This document shows positions 1 to 6,701 of a stretch of 8,128 nucleotides of DNA, piece after piece. Position 1 is the first letter of the stretch; every line of letters starts with the position of its first letter. The position numbers and the translations under genes were made by a program. The stretch covers positions 1-8,128 of the forward strand of contig JAGVHJ010000363.1 in assembly GCA_020056645.1 (NCBI GenBank), written 5' to 3'. The notes under the pieces were generated by a model that searched no databases, was not told the DNA's origin, and saw nothing but the letters and a program-made list of their open reading frames with translations. The DNA is from Desulfobacterales bacterium (lineage in GTDB: Bacteria > Desulfobacterota > Desulfobacteria > Desulfobacterales > JAHIVH01).

Positions 1-1491
1 CCGAATATCATCCAGATGAACCATTCCGGCCAATTCGCCGGTTTTCCCGTCTTCAACTGGGAAATAGTTCCTGCGGGATCTCTGAATCACAGGGATCAGA
101 TCCCTTAAAAGCATATTGTTTTTTATGCGGATGCAATCGGTTTCCAGCAGCTCTTCGATGGTGAGATCGGACAGAACCCGTGAATCGGTTCCGGGTCTTA
201 AAAGATCGCCACGTTCCACAAGATCCTTGAGATAATAGGATGATGGTTCAAAATATCTCGACATCGCCGTTGAAAAGGCGGAGACGACGATGAGGGGCAA
301 CATGACCTCGTAACTGCCGGTGATTTCCACCACCAGAAAGATTCCCGTGAGAGGAGCCTGAAGAAGACCGCTCACCATGCCGGCCATGCCCAGAAGCGCA
401 TAGCACCCCTCCTCCGCCCAGGTTACGGAAGGAAATAAAAAAAAGAGGACTCGGACAAAAAAAAGCCCTGTGAAGCTCCCGATCACCAGGCACGGTGCGA
501 AAATCCCACCCGAACCGCCCCACCCCAGGGTCAGGGAGGTTGCAACGATTTTCAACATAACCCCAATCAGGGCCACCAGAACTCCCGCCTGAAACGCGCC
601 TTCGATCATTGTGGTGATGGCAAGGTATCCCTCGTTTAAAATATGGGGAAAATAGAGGCCGATAAGTCCCACAGCCGCACCGCCGGCCGCCGCCTTGAGA
701 AAAATCGGCAAACGGGCGGCAGACGCGGCATGGTGCATCCCGTGAAGCATTCGAATGAGTGTCACCGAAGCAAGTGAGGTAAACACGGCGAGACCGATGG
801 CCGCCACACTATCCACGGGATGGATGTGAAACCCTCCGTGGCTCAGAATCGCCTGGTCTCCTCTCAGAAAATGGCTCACCTCCGTTCCCACCACGGAGGC
901 GATGGCGATGGGGACGATGTTGACGATCGACCACTCACCCAGAATGATCTCCATGGTGAAAATCATTCCAGCAAGAGGCGCGTTAAAAATAGCGGAGATC
1001 GCCCCGGCGGCCCCACATCCCACAAGGGTCACGCGCTGCCGTTCATTCAAGGAAAAAAAGGAGGCGATATTGGACCCGATGGCGGATCCACTGATCACAA
1101 CCGGCGCCTCAGGACCTGCGGAACCGCCAGAACCGATGGTCAGCGCGCTTGAAACCAAGCGTGAAAAACTGGACCTGAAACGGAGGAACCCGCCAAAACG
1201 GGACACGCTGTTGATCACCTCAGGAATGCCATGATCCGGTTCTTCTCTCATGAGATGGGTGAGGAAAAGGGAGGAGAGGGCCGCGCCGCTTGCAGGGAGA
1301 AGAAAGGCCCAGGTGTGGCCCCGGTATCTGGAAAAAAAGAGAGCCATAAGGGTAAGCGCGTGGTGAAGGGCAACGGCTGCAAGGCCACTCACGATCCCTG
1401 AAACCGCACCTGCGGCAATCAACAAAAGCCGGTCGTCATTTCTGAAGAAGGCCCATCGGGCCGGAGATCGGATCATCGCGCATGGTTTCAT
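1..1491 (-). CDS. ClC-family chloride channel/transporter with C-terminal CBS region (3' end cut by window edge)
   Basis: An uninterrupted minus-strand reading frame of 497 codons starts at ATG 1491 and has no stop before the left edge. It encodes an integral inner-membrane anion transporter of the ClC family, which moves chloride or similar anions either passively or in exchange for protons. Residues 1-410 are membrane-embedded. The three ClC selectivity regions are visible: HGIPEV (87-92, in place of GSGIP), SAGPEAP (124-130) with the gating glutamate E128, and GGIFAP (328-333). The conserved late tyrosine is Y394. After NAPLAG the sequence reads FTMEII, so the internal 'proton glutamate' position (E203 in E. 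coli ClC) is Ile182. From about residue 430 a cytoplasmic CBS domain begins and is cut off. The start overlaps the stop of the upstream EIIA gene as ATGA, indicating translational coupling; no clear ribosome binding site of its own is seen. Family assignment is secure; channel versus exchanger is not decided. Confidence 0.93.
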   Translation of the reverse strand, partial: MKPCAMIRSPARWAFFRNDDRLLLIAAGAVSGIVSGLAAVALHHALTLMALFFSRYRGHTWAFLLPASGAALSSLFLTHLMREEPDHGIPEVINSVSRFGGFLRFRSSFSRLVSSALTIGSGGSAGPEAPVVISGSAIGSNIASFFSLNERQRVTLVGCGAAGAISAIFNAPLAGMIFTMEIILGEWSIVNIVPIAIASVVGTEVSHFLRGDQAILSHGGFHIHPVDSVAAIGLAVFTSLASVTLIRMLHGMHHAASAARLPIFLKAAAGGAAVGLIGLYFPHILNEGYLAITTMIEGAFQAGVLVALIGVMLKIVATSLTLGWGGSGGIFAPCLVIGSFTGLFFVRVLFFLFPSVTWAEEGCYALLGMAGMVSGLLQAPLTGIFLVVEITGSYEVMLPLIVVSAFSTAMSRYFEPSSYYLKDLVERGDLLRPGTDSRVLSDLTIEELLETDCIRIKNNMLLRDLIPVIQRSRRNYFPVEDGKTGELAGMVHLDDIR

Positions 1492-2192
1492 CCGCAGGAT
1501 TCGCTTTCGGCACGGCGCTCCATCATTTGGATGATGTCAAACAAGAGGTGAGGATCCCTGACACCTCTGAGGGAGGAGACAACCGTGTCGTCCCTCAGGC
1601 AAAAAGAGAGCCGGGATAGAAGCTTCAGGTGCAATTGAGTGGTTGGCGAGAGGAGAAAAAACATCATGGAAACAGGCGCGCCATCAATCGCCTTGAAATC
1701 GACGGGCTGTTTCAACAGGGCGGTGATGACGATAGGCAGGCCTATGGCCTCGGGCATGGGAGAGCGTGGATGCGGCACGGCGATTCCTTTTCCAATGCCG
1801 GTTGACGCCAGCTCTTCCCTCTGGAGAAGCCGCTCGACAAGATCCCTTCTGGTCAACGCCTCAAGCCCTGGAATGGAATCGACGACACCCTTGAAAAGGG
1901 TCTCCACATCATGGCCGGAAAGATCAAGCAGAAGCCCTCCCCGCATCATGGAGGCCAGCAGGCTTGTTTCATCGGCTGGTTTTCCATAAAGAGCATGGGA
2001 GAGGCCATCCTCCGTTTCAGAGAGAGTGAGTGGAAAGTGATGGGTCTTGGCCCACTTGATCAGGATCCCCTTGTTGAACACGCACACGCCTTCTTTCATC
2101 TGAACCGGTATTTTCCCCTGCCTGATCCATCGGTCAACCGTTCCTTGGGGAAGGTCGAGCGATGTCGCCAGCGCTTTTAGTTCCAGCTTCAT
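1488..2192 (-). CDS. Helix-turn-helix / PTS EIIA type-2 (PtsN-like) fusion protein
   Basis: A 234-residue cytoplasmic protein of two parts. Residues 4-50 resemble an excisionase/MerR-type helix-turn-helix (SLDLPQGTVDRWIRQGKIPV), a DNA-binding fold. Residues about 75-225 are a PTS EIIA domain of the fructose/nitrogen (PtsN) class, with the signature GIGKGIAVPHPR. His141 in that motif is the expected phospho-acceptor, and H188 lies in the conserved TTQLHLKLLSRLS segment. Known EIIA-Ntr proteins take phosphate from HPr/NPr and control transporters and kinases by binding them. The start is fixed: a TGA stop lies in frame 21 bases upstream of ATG 2192. The Shine-Dalgarno is weak. The stop overlaps the ATG of the ClC gene (ATGA), so the two are very likely co-translated. 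Inference: it senses PTS phosphorylation state and controls transcription, the ClC protein, or both. No EIIB or EIIC partner is present here, so a sugar-transport role is unlikely. Confidence 0.9.
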   Translation of the reverse strand: MKLELKALATSLDLPQGTVDRWIRQGKIPVQMKEGVCVFNKGILIKWAKTHHFPLTLSETEDGLSHALYGKPADETSLLASMMRGGLLLDLSGHDVETLFKGVVDSIPGLEALTRRDLVERLLQREELASTGIGKGIAVPHPRSPMPEAIGLPIVITALLKQPVDFKAIDGAPVSMMFFLLSPTTQLHLKLLSRLSFCLRDDTVVSSLRGVRDPHLLFDIIQMMERRAESESCG

Positions 2193-2290
2193 CGTTATGT
2201 TTCAATCGCTCAATAGGAGAGCGCCTCCGCAATGTTCTGACGTTCATAGAGAATCCTATATTTCAAACAATAGAAATAAAGAGCCCCTCT

Positions 2291-2845
2291 TCATCCGTCA
2301 ATATAATTTTTAAGCCACCACCTGTCCCATTCAGTGTCCAATATGCTCTGAACCAGTTTCTTACCGGTTTCCGTTTTAATCCGGGCGATAACGGCGGGAA
2401 GCCATTTTTCAGGAGATGCGCTTTTCACATCCAGTATTTTTTTCAGTTCCAGGATAAAAGAGATCTGGTCCGCATCCTTGGCCAGTTTCGCTTCCAGTGT
2501 TTCCGCTTGGTTAAATTCCGCCAACAGGGCCGAGATATCCTTCCCAAAGGGCAGATTCGCCGTTGAATCCCGTATGGCTTTTTCTTCATCCACCGTCACA
2601 TATTTTTTCTGAACGTAATTAAGGTCGCCGGTCCTCGCCTCCGGAAGATCATGCAACAGACACATGGAGATCAATTTCAAGGCATCCGCTGACGGCTCCA
2701 TCCTGGCCATCACAAATCCGATCACCGTGATCATAAACGAATGCTCGGCCACGGTTTCCTTCCCAACGCCCAGGAAATGATATCCCGTGCGCGGAATCTC
2801 CTTTAGCATGTTCACCTCGAACAACAGATTCGCAATCCGCTCCAT
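2291..2845 (-). CDS. HD-domain nucleotidase/hydrolase (YfbR/HDDC2-like)
   Basis: A 184-residue soluble HD-superfamily phosphohydrolase. Metal-binding and catalytic residues are visible in the expected order: PRTG with R19, AEHSF with H35, LLHDLPEARTGDL with H65-D66 and E69, and KDADQ with D124. This order and length match the YfbR/HDDC2 group, in which E. coli YfbR removes phosphate from deoxynucleoside 5'-monophosphates using a divalent metal. The substrate here is inferred from family only. The frame extends to an ATG at 2869, but the ATG at 2845 is preferred: AAGGGA (2852-2857) lies 6 bases upstream and family members start at this MERIANLLFE-like segment. The residue numbers use the 2845 start. 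A palindromic element ends just upstream, and 98 bases separate the stop from the EIIA gene. That gap holds no gene; its only features are a weak AAGAG-GGG-CTCTT hairpin and weak promoter-like boxes. Confidence 0.88.
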   Translation of the reverse strand: MERIANLLFEVNMLKEIPRTGYHFLGVGKETVAEHSFMITVIGFVMARMEPSADALKLISMCLLHDLPEARTGDLNYVQKKYVTVDEEKAIRDSTANLPFGKDISALLAEFNQAETLEAKLAKDADQISFILELKKILDVKSASPEKWLPAVIARIKTETGKKLVQSILDTEWDRWWLKNYIDG

Positions 2846-2851
2846 TCCTTT

Positions 2852-2857
2852 TCCCTT
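2852..2857 (-). promoter_or_regulatory. Ribosome binding site deciding the HD gene start
   Basis: On the minus strand AAGGGA lies 6 bases before ATG 2845. The upstream in-frame ATG at 2869 has only a poor AAGAG-like sequence before it, so the shorter protein is favoured. Confidence 0.6.
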
Positions 2858-2881
2858 CACTTGATGCATGTCGGTCTCTTA

Positions 2882-3060
2882 GGGACGTGGAAAATATTAA
2901 TGTACCGAGTATCGCTTGGGTTCGGGTTGATTTTGCACGATTGGCCATTTCAAAATGTGAAAGAATAGTGAACTATTTCGAACTTTTTGAAATGGCCAAT
3001 CGTGCAAAGGCGACCTGAAGGCCAAGATGATAATTGGTATATTAATATTTTCCACGCCCC
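2882..3060. mobile_element. Palindromic MITE/REP-like element with TTA flanks
   Basis: The whole 179-base stretch is an imperfect palindrome centred near 2970/2971. The outer arms (2882-2906 and 3036-3060; core GTGGAAAATATTAAT) match with two differences. Inner arms of 24 bases (2932-2955 and 2985-3008; core GCACGATTGGCCATTTC) match perfectly. The segments between the arms are also partly complementary (TATC, CTTGG, TTC and GGT shared), and the centre contains AATAGT-GA-ACTATT (2964-2977). TTA occurs at both borders (2879-2881 and 3061-3063), as expected for a 3-base target duplication, although this could be chance. There is no open frame of transposase character, so it would be non-autonomous and moved by an enzyme elsewhere. 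It lies between the HD gene and the promoter region of the LysM gene. Alternatives are a large structured RNA or a protein-binding palindrome. The palindrome is certain; mobility is inferred. Confidence 0.6.
2932..3008. repeat. Perfect 24-base inverted repeat forming the inner hairpin
   Basis: Arms 2932-2955 and 2985-3008 are exact reverse complements. The 29 bases between them are themselves partly palindromic, so the hairpin can extend to the centre. There is no T-run directly after either arm, so it does not look like an intrinsic terminator. It is part of the larger palindromic element. Confidence 0.9.
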
Positions 3061-3142
3061 TTACCAATGTGTCTACTCCCATCCGAACGACTGACTAACG
3101 AATAAACGTAGACCGGCGGCATATGAATTGCAACTCAAAAAA

Positions 3143-3170
3143 AGAATAGACCCGTTGAATTTCTTGACAA
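3143..3170 (-). promoter_or_regulatory. Possible divergent minus-strand promoter
   Basis: On the minus strand TTGTCA (3165-3170) and TATTCT (3143-3148) are separated by 16 bases. The -35 box matches 5/6 and the -10 box 4/6 of the sigma70 consensus. It uses the same TTGACAA bases as the plus-strand promoter. If used, its transcript would cross the palindromic element before reaching the HD gene. Weak evidence. Confidence 0.22.
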
Positions 3171-3193
3171 ATTCATGAAACAAGAGGTAATAT
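3164..3193 (+). promoter_or_regulatory. Sigma70-type promoter of the LysM gene
   Basis: A perfect -35 box TTGACA (3164-3169), an 18-base spacer and a -10 box TAATAT (3188-3193, 4/6 to consensus). Transcription would begin near 3200, giving a leader of about 45 bases that ends with GAGG (3234-3237), 7 bases before ATG 3245. The 100 bases before it (3064-3163) show no recognisable feature apart from the possible divergent promoter. Confidence 0.65.
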
Positions 3194-3244
3194 CCGATTA
3201 ATTATATTCACCGTATCCTACCAAAAATAATTTGAGGCTTCCAA

Positions 3245-4273
3245 ATGTTACGAAATCTAAAAACAAAACTCATATCATTTATTGTTTTACCGGTAGCATT
3301 CCTTCTTTCCTCAACCGCTGATATCCTGAGGGCGGAGGAGCCATCCCATGCCATGTCGATGGAAACAGGCTTCTATTATACGGTTAAAAAAGGCGACACC
3401 TTGTGGAGTCTTTCCAAACGATTCTCGGATTCGCCCTGGGTATGGCCGGATTTGTGGAGTGAAAACAAACAGCTATCCAATCCCCACTGGATCTATCCCG
3501 GCCAGCGAATCCGGCTCTATCTCAGAAAAGATCTGACAAAAACGGGCATTCCGGTCAAGGCGGAAGCACCCATTTTTCAGGAGCCTGTGAACGAAATGCC
3601 CACCTATTTTTATCCAAAAATAGACATGGTGGGATTCATTAAGAAAGAGGCGGTTTCGCCAAGTGGAACCATTATAAAGGTGAGAGACGACAAGGAGATG
3701 ATCAGCCAGGACGACCTGATCTTTGTTAAGCCATCAGAGGGAAAAACCCTTTCTCCTGGCGACCGGTTTTTCATTTACAGAACCTTCGAGCCCCTGAAAG
3801 AAAAAAAGACCATTTACGGCATTCAACATTATATAACGGGAATCGCCCAGATCACGCAGGTGGAACCCGACTATGCCATGGCCCGTGTGACCCAGTCGTA
3901 TAGGCCCACCAAGGTGCATGACCTGCTCATCCCTTACAGGAAACGAACACCCCATATCCCCCTTACGGAAAGCGTCAAGAGTCTGGATGGAGCCATCATC
4001 ATCTCCGAAGAACGATCCAACTACTTTGGAGACAACACCATCGCGTTCATCGACAAGGGAGTCAAGGATGGAGTGGAGCAGGGGCAGATGTACAACGTCT
4101 ATTACGAGGAAGAGACCCCTGTGGATAACAAGGGAAAACAAATCGCCAGAACCCCCATCACCTATGGAACGGTCCTTGTCCTTCAGACGGAAACCGAAAC
4201 CGCAACGGTTCTGATCACCTCCTCGAAACGAGACATGCACCCAGGAACGAGAATTCATGTGGCGAAGAATTAA
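3245..4273 (+). CDS. Exported LysM-domain protein with a duplicated C-terminal module
   Basis: A 342-residue exported protein. Residues 1-30 form a signal peptide (KTK, then a hydrophobic core, probable cleavage near LRA|EE), with no lipobox cysteine. Residues 44-91 are one LysM peptidoglycan-binding domain (YYTVKKGDTLWSLSKRF ... YPGQRIRL) with a tryptophan-rich insert (W65, W67, W71, W82). The remaining 250 residues are beta-rich and seem to contain two copies of one unit (about 141-231 and 249-340). It is therefore expected in the periplasm, attached to the cell wall non-covalently. GAGG at 3234-3237 supports the start, and a good promoter lies upstream. It appears monocistronic and faces the pilus ATPase gene, with only 23 bases between stop codons and no hairpin terminator between them. 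The family is a LysM protein of unknown function. A link to the pilus, by analogy with LysM proteins such as FimV, is only a guess because the genes are convergent. Confidence 0.88.
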   Translation: MLRNLKTKLISFIVLPVAFLLSSTADILRAEEPSHAMSMETGFYYTVKKGDTLWSLSKRFSDSPWVWPDLWSENKQLSNPHWIYPGQRIRLYLRKDLTKTGIPVKAEAPIFQEPVNEMPTYFYPKIDMVGFIKKEAVSPSGTIIKVRDDKEMISQDDLIFVKPSEGKTLSPGDRFFIYRTFEPLKEKKTIYGIQHYITGIAQITQVEPDYAMARVTQSYRPTKVHDLLIPYRKRTPHIPLTESVKSLDGAIIISEERSNYFGDNTIAFIDKGVKDGVEQGQMYNVYYEEETPVDNKGKQIARTPITYGTVLVLQTETETATVLITSSKRDMHPGTRIHVAKN

Positions 4274-4296
4274 CGATTCACGTCGCGGTTCCTTTT

Positions 4297-6129
4297 CTAT
4301 GACAGATCGTTCTGGTTATCCCAGGTGACCCGCAGCACTTCCTCGTAGGTGGTTTCTCCGGAAACCATTTTCAGGATGGCGTTCTGTCTCAGGGAGACCA
4401 GCCCCTCCCTCTCCGCATGAAGGGAGAGCCCATCGATGTCTGTCGTAGGTGTTGTTAACGCTTTTAATGAATCGGTATAGGGCAGGACTTCGAAGATGGC
4501 TGTCCGGCCAAAGAAACCAGTGCCGCGGCACTTCATGCATCCCCTTCCCCTGACCAGTTGAACGGTTCCCTGTTTGCCGGTATTAATACCGCACGCTTTT
4601 AGCTGATCCGCATCCATCTCGAATTTTTCCGCACAGTGAACGCACACCTTGCGCAACAAGCGCTGGGAGGCGACGCCCACCAGGGATGATTGAATTAAAA
4701 ATGAAGGGATTCCCAAATCAAGGAGCCTGATGATGGATGAAACGCTGTCGTTGGTATGAAGCGTCGAAAAGACGAGGTGGCCGGTCAGGGCGGCCTGAAC
4801 CGCGTTTCGAGCGGTGTCCAGATCCCGCATTTCACCGATCATGATGATATCCGGGTCCTGCCTCAGGATGTTTCTTAGGATCGATGAAAATGTCACATCA
4901 ATGGCCGGCTGGACCGCAATCTGATTAAACCCCTCATAGATCATTTCAACCGGATCTTCGACGGTTGTAATATTGATGTCCGGGGTCGCAAGCTCCCTGA
5001 GGCTCGAGTAGAGGGTCGTCGATTTACCACTGCCTGTGGGTCCACAGACAAGAATGATGCCATGGGGATTCTGAATGATCCGCCGGTATCTTTCAAGATC
5101 GAATGGGGAAAAACCCAACTCCTTAAGATCTTTGAATAAAATATCTGGGTCAAGAAGCCTCATGACAACCTTCTCGCCAAAAACGACCGGTATCGTCGAG
5201 ACCCGGATATCGACCTCAACGCCATCTCTTCCCGTTTTTATCCGGCCATCCTGGGGCCTTCTTTTCTCCGCCATATCGAGGCGAGACATGGCCTTGATTC
5301 TGCTCACGATGGCGTTGTGGACCTTTTTTGGAATATCGTAGACCGTGTGCAGCACCCCATCGATCCTCATCCGGATGACGCATTTCTCCCGCTTGGGCTC
5401 GATATGAATATCGGATGCCCGCTGATCAAAGGCGTAGCTCAATAGATGATTCACCGCGTTCACAATATGCTGATCGTCGGAAGGAAGCTCATCCACAGCC
5501 TTCAGCCGCACGAGTTGTTCCAGATTCCCCAGATCGACCGAAGGTGTTGAGAACTGGTTTTCGGCCTTTAAAATCGACCGCTTGAACCCGAAAAATTCAT
5601 CGATCAATTTCAGAATGTCGTTTTTGGCGCTGACAACGACATCCACCTGTAACTGGCCAGCCCTGGCAATATCGTCGATGGCTTCCGTGTTGAAGGGGTT
5701 CGAGGTCGCGACGGTCAGTCTTTTCTCCTTCAGATCAATGGGAAGCATCAGGTGTTTCATGGCGAAGGAGCGGGGAATGGTCGATGTAACCACATGAAGA
5801 TCCAAAGAAAGCGGGTCTATTTTCTTATAGGGGAACCCCCAGGGCCCGGCAAGCGCCAGATAGAGCTCTTCTTCGGTGATCGCCTCTTTTTGATCCGGAC
5901 ATTTTTTAAGCCCCAAAGAGAGGATGATATCAATGATCGTAACTGGCGTTTCGATTTTTATCCTGCCAGAGGAACGATACTCTTCCACCTTGGCCTTCTC
6001 GAGCCTCTCTTTGGCCGAGCTCTTGTTTCTCATAACAGATTCGGCTTGTTCAGCGCTAATCAAGCCCTTCTGATGCAGCACCTTGAGTACGAATTGAGCA
6101 GAAAGGGGATCGGAGAATCGTTTTGTCAT
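4297..6129 (-). CDS. PilB/GspE-type type IV pilus (or type II secretion) assembly ATPase
   Basis: A 610-residue cytoplasmic hexameric ATPase that powers pilin polymerisation. An N-terminal region (about 60-182) resembles the T2SSE_N/MshEN domain. The usual MshEN RLGxxL / QLxxAL pattern is not clear, so c-di-GMP binding is doubtful. The catalytic core has Walker A GPTGSGKST (363-371), the Asp box VEDPVE (390-395), Walker B DIIMIGEMRD (427-436, catalytic E433) and the His box GHLVFSTLHTND (450-461). Two CxxC pairs (C496/C499 and C531/C534) form the zinc site typical of assembly ATPases; PilT retraction ATPases lack it. It is last in the minor pilin operon, 22 bases after the PilX-like gene. No Shine-Dalgarno precedes ATG 6129; the gap instead carries CACCTCC, so translation may depend on coupling. 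Context favours a PilB-like pilus role over GspE, but no inner-membrane platform gene (PilC/GspF) is visible here to confirm it. Confidence 0.92.
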   Translation of the reverse strand: MTKRFSDPLSAQFVLKVLHQKGLISAEQAESVMRNKSSAKERLEKAKVEEYRSSGRIKIETPVTIIDIILSLGLKKCPDQKEAITEEELYLALAGPWGFPYKKIDPLSLDLHVVTSTIPRSFAMKHLMLPIDLKEKRLTVATSNPFNTEAIDDIARAGQLQVDVVVSAKNDILKLIDEFFGFKRSILKAENQFSTPSVDLGNLEQLVRLKAVDELPSDDQHIVNAVNHLLSYAFDQRASDIHIEPKREKCVIRMRIDGVLHTVYDIPKKVHNAIVSRIKAMSRLDMAEKRRPQDGRIKTGRDGVEVDIRVSTIPVVFGEKVVMRLLDPDILFKDLKELGFSPFDLERYRRIIQNPHGIILVCGPTGSGKSTTLYSSLRELATPDINITTVEDPVEMIYEGFNQIAVQPAIDVTFSSILRNILRQDPDIIMIGEMRDLDTARNAVQAALTGHLVFSTLHTNDSVSSIIRLLDLGIPSFLIQSSLVGVASQRLLRKVCVHCAEKFEMDADQLKACGINTGKQGTVQLVRGRGCMKCRGTGFFGRTAIFEVLPYTDSLKALTTPTTDIDGLSLHAEREGLVSLRQNAILKMVSGETTYEEVLRVTWDNQNDLS

Positions 6130-6151
6130 GGAATGGGAGGTGACTTTTTAA

Positions 6152-6652
6152 TCAATATCTTCTTTTATATCCGATTTCGATGAAATTGGAGTTGGTGCCC
6201 GGACGGCTGAACCCATATACGGAAAATTCCCTCAGGAGGGTCGATGCGGTTAGATCCAGGGAACTTCCCAGGGCGATCTTATTAAAAACAACCGCGAACA
6301 CAGTGTTGGCGAGGATTCCCATGTTGGCGTTGTCGTTACCTCCCTGGCCATCGTAATCCCATAAGGAGAGATCGGTCATATTGACCCCATTTTGATTGAG
6401 CCACAGGGGTGTGAAGGCCAGAAGGTTGGCGGTGGGTTCGTTCTCAAGGGTCTGGGCTCCTTCCATGGCCGCAGCCTCGGCCTTATAAAGGTTCTGTTTA
6501 TATAACATCTCATTATTGGCGAGCATGATTTCCGTGTTGGAGGTGTTTGAGGCCGAAATGCCAAGGATCGTAAGCGCCGCAAGAACCAACACCGTAATGA
6601 CTATGGCGGAGCCATTTTCATTGGAAACTATTGAAATGATTTCTTTTTTCAT
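6152..6652 (-). CDS. PilX-like minor pilin (PilX N-terminal domain)
   Basis: A 166-residue minor pilin. A short leader ending in NENG (residues 11-14) would be cut by prepilin peptidase before S15, giving a mature N-terminus SAIVITVLVLAALTILGI, a single hydrophobic helix that anchors and assembles the pilin. The following NTEIMLANNEMLYKQNLYKAEAA segment is characteristic of the PilX/PilX_N family. Position 5 of the mature protein is Ile rather than the Glu of major pilins, as is usual for PilX/GspK-like tip pilins. The frame continues upstream to a TTG at 6676, but ATG 6652 is chosen because AAGGAG lies 7 bases before it. It sits 49 bases after the PilV-like gene and 22 before the ATPase. Expected in the inner membrane and pilus tip/priming complex. 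Confidence 0.85.
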   Translation of the reverse strand: MKKEIISIVSNENGSAIVITVLVLAALTILGISASNTSNTEIMLANNEMLYKQNLYKAEAAAMEGAQTLENEPTANLLAFTPLWLNQNGVNMTDLSLWDYDGQGGNDNANMGILANTVFAVVFNKIALGSSLDLTASTLLREFSVYGFSRPGTNSNFIEIGYKRRY

Positions 6653-6659
6653 TTCAGAT

Positions 6660-6665
6660 CTCCTT
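6660..6665 (-). promoter_or_regulatory. Ribosome binding site deciding the PilX-like start
   Basis: AAGGAG on the minus strand, 7 bases before ATG 6652. It rules against the in-frame TTG at 6676. Confidence 0.75.
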
Positions 6666-6701
6666 TTTTTTCCCAATCGTTTCTATCACGGAGCGCATCT
6701 G

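Noticed and set aside
248..523. Minus-strand open frame of 91 codons
   Set aside because: It is an out-of-frame shadow of the ClC gene on the same strand; the ClC frame carries the GGIFAP motif here.
820..1234. Two overlapping plus-strand open frames of about 110 codons
   Set aside because: They are antisense to the ClC frame, whose motifs are clear; their translations are of low complexity, match no family, and lack ribosome sites.
2193..2290. Possible promoter for the EIIA/ClC pair (TTGTTT / 16 bp / TATGAA on minus)
   Set aside because: The -35 box matches only 3 of 6 bases in an AT-rich gap; chance is likely.
2277..2293. Possible terminator after the HD gene (AAGAG-GGG-CTCTT then TATTTC)
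   Set aside because: A 5-base stem with a 3-base loop and no real T-run is too weak to call, and it overlaps the stop codon.
2897..3082. Small minus-strand frame across the palindrome
   Set aside because: It arises from the inverted repeat itself and has no protein-like features; it is not a transposase.
3734..4258. Minus-strand open frame of 174 codons opposite the LysM gene
   Set aside because: The LysM gene has a signal peptide, domain, promoter and ribosome site; the antisense frame has none of these and reads as biased non-protein sequence.
4274..4296. Bidirectional terminator between the convergent LysM and ATPase genes
   Set aside because: The 23 bases contain no stem-loop; read-through or Rho-dependent ending is as likely.
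4297..6129. PilT-type retraction ATPase
   Set aside because: The 610-residue length, N-terminal domain and two CxxC pairs indicate an assembly-type PilB/GspE protein; PilT is shorter and lacks the zinc site.
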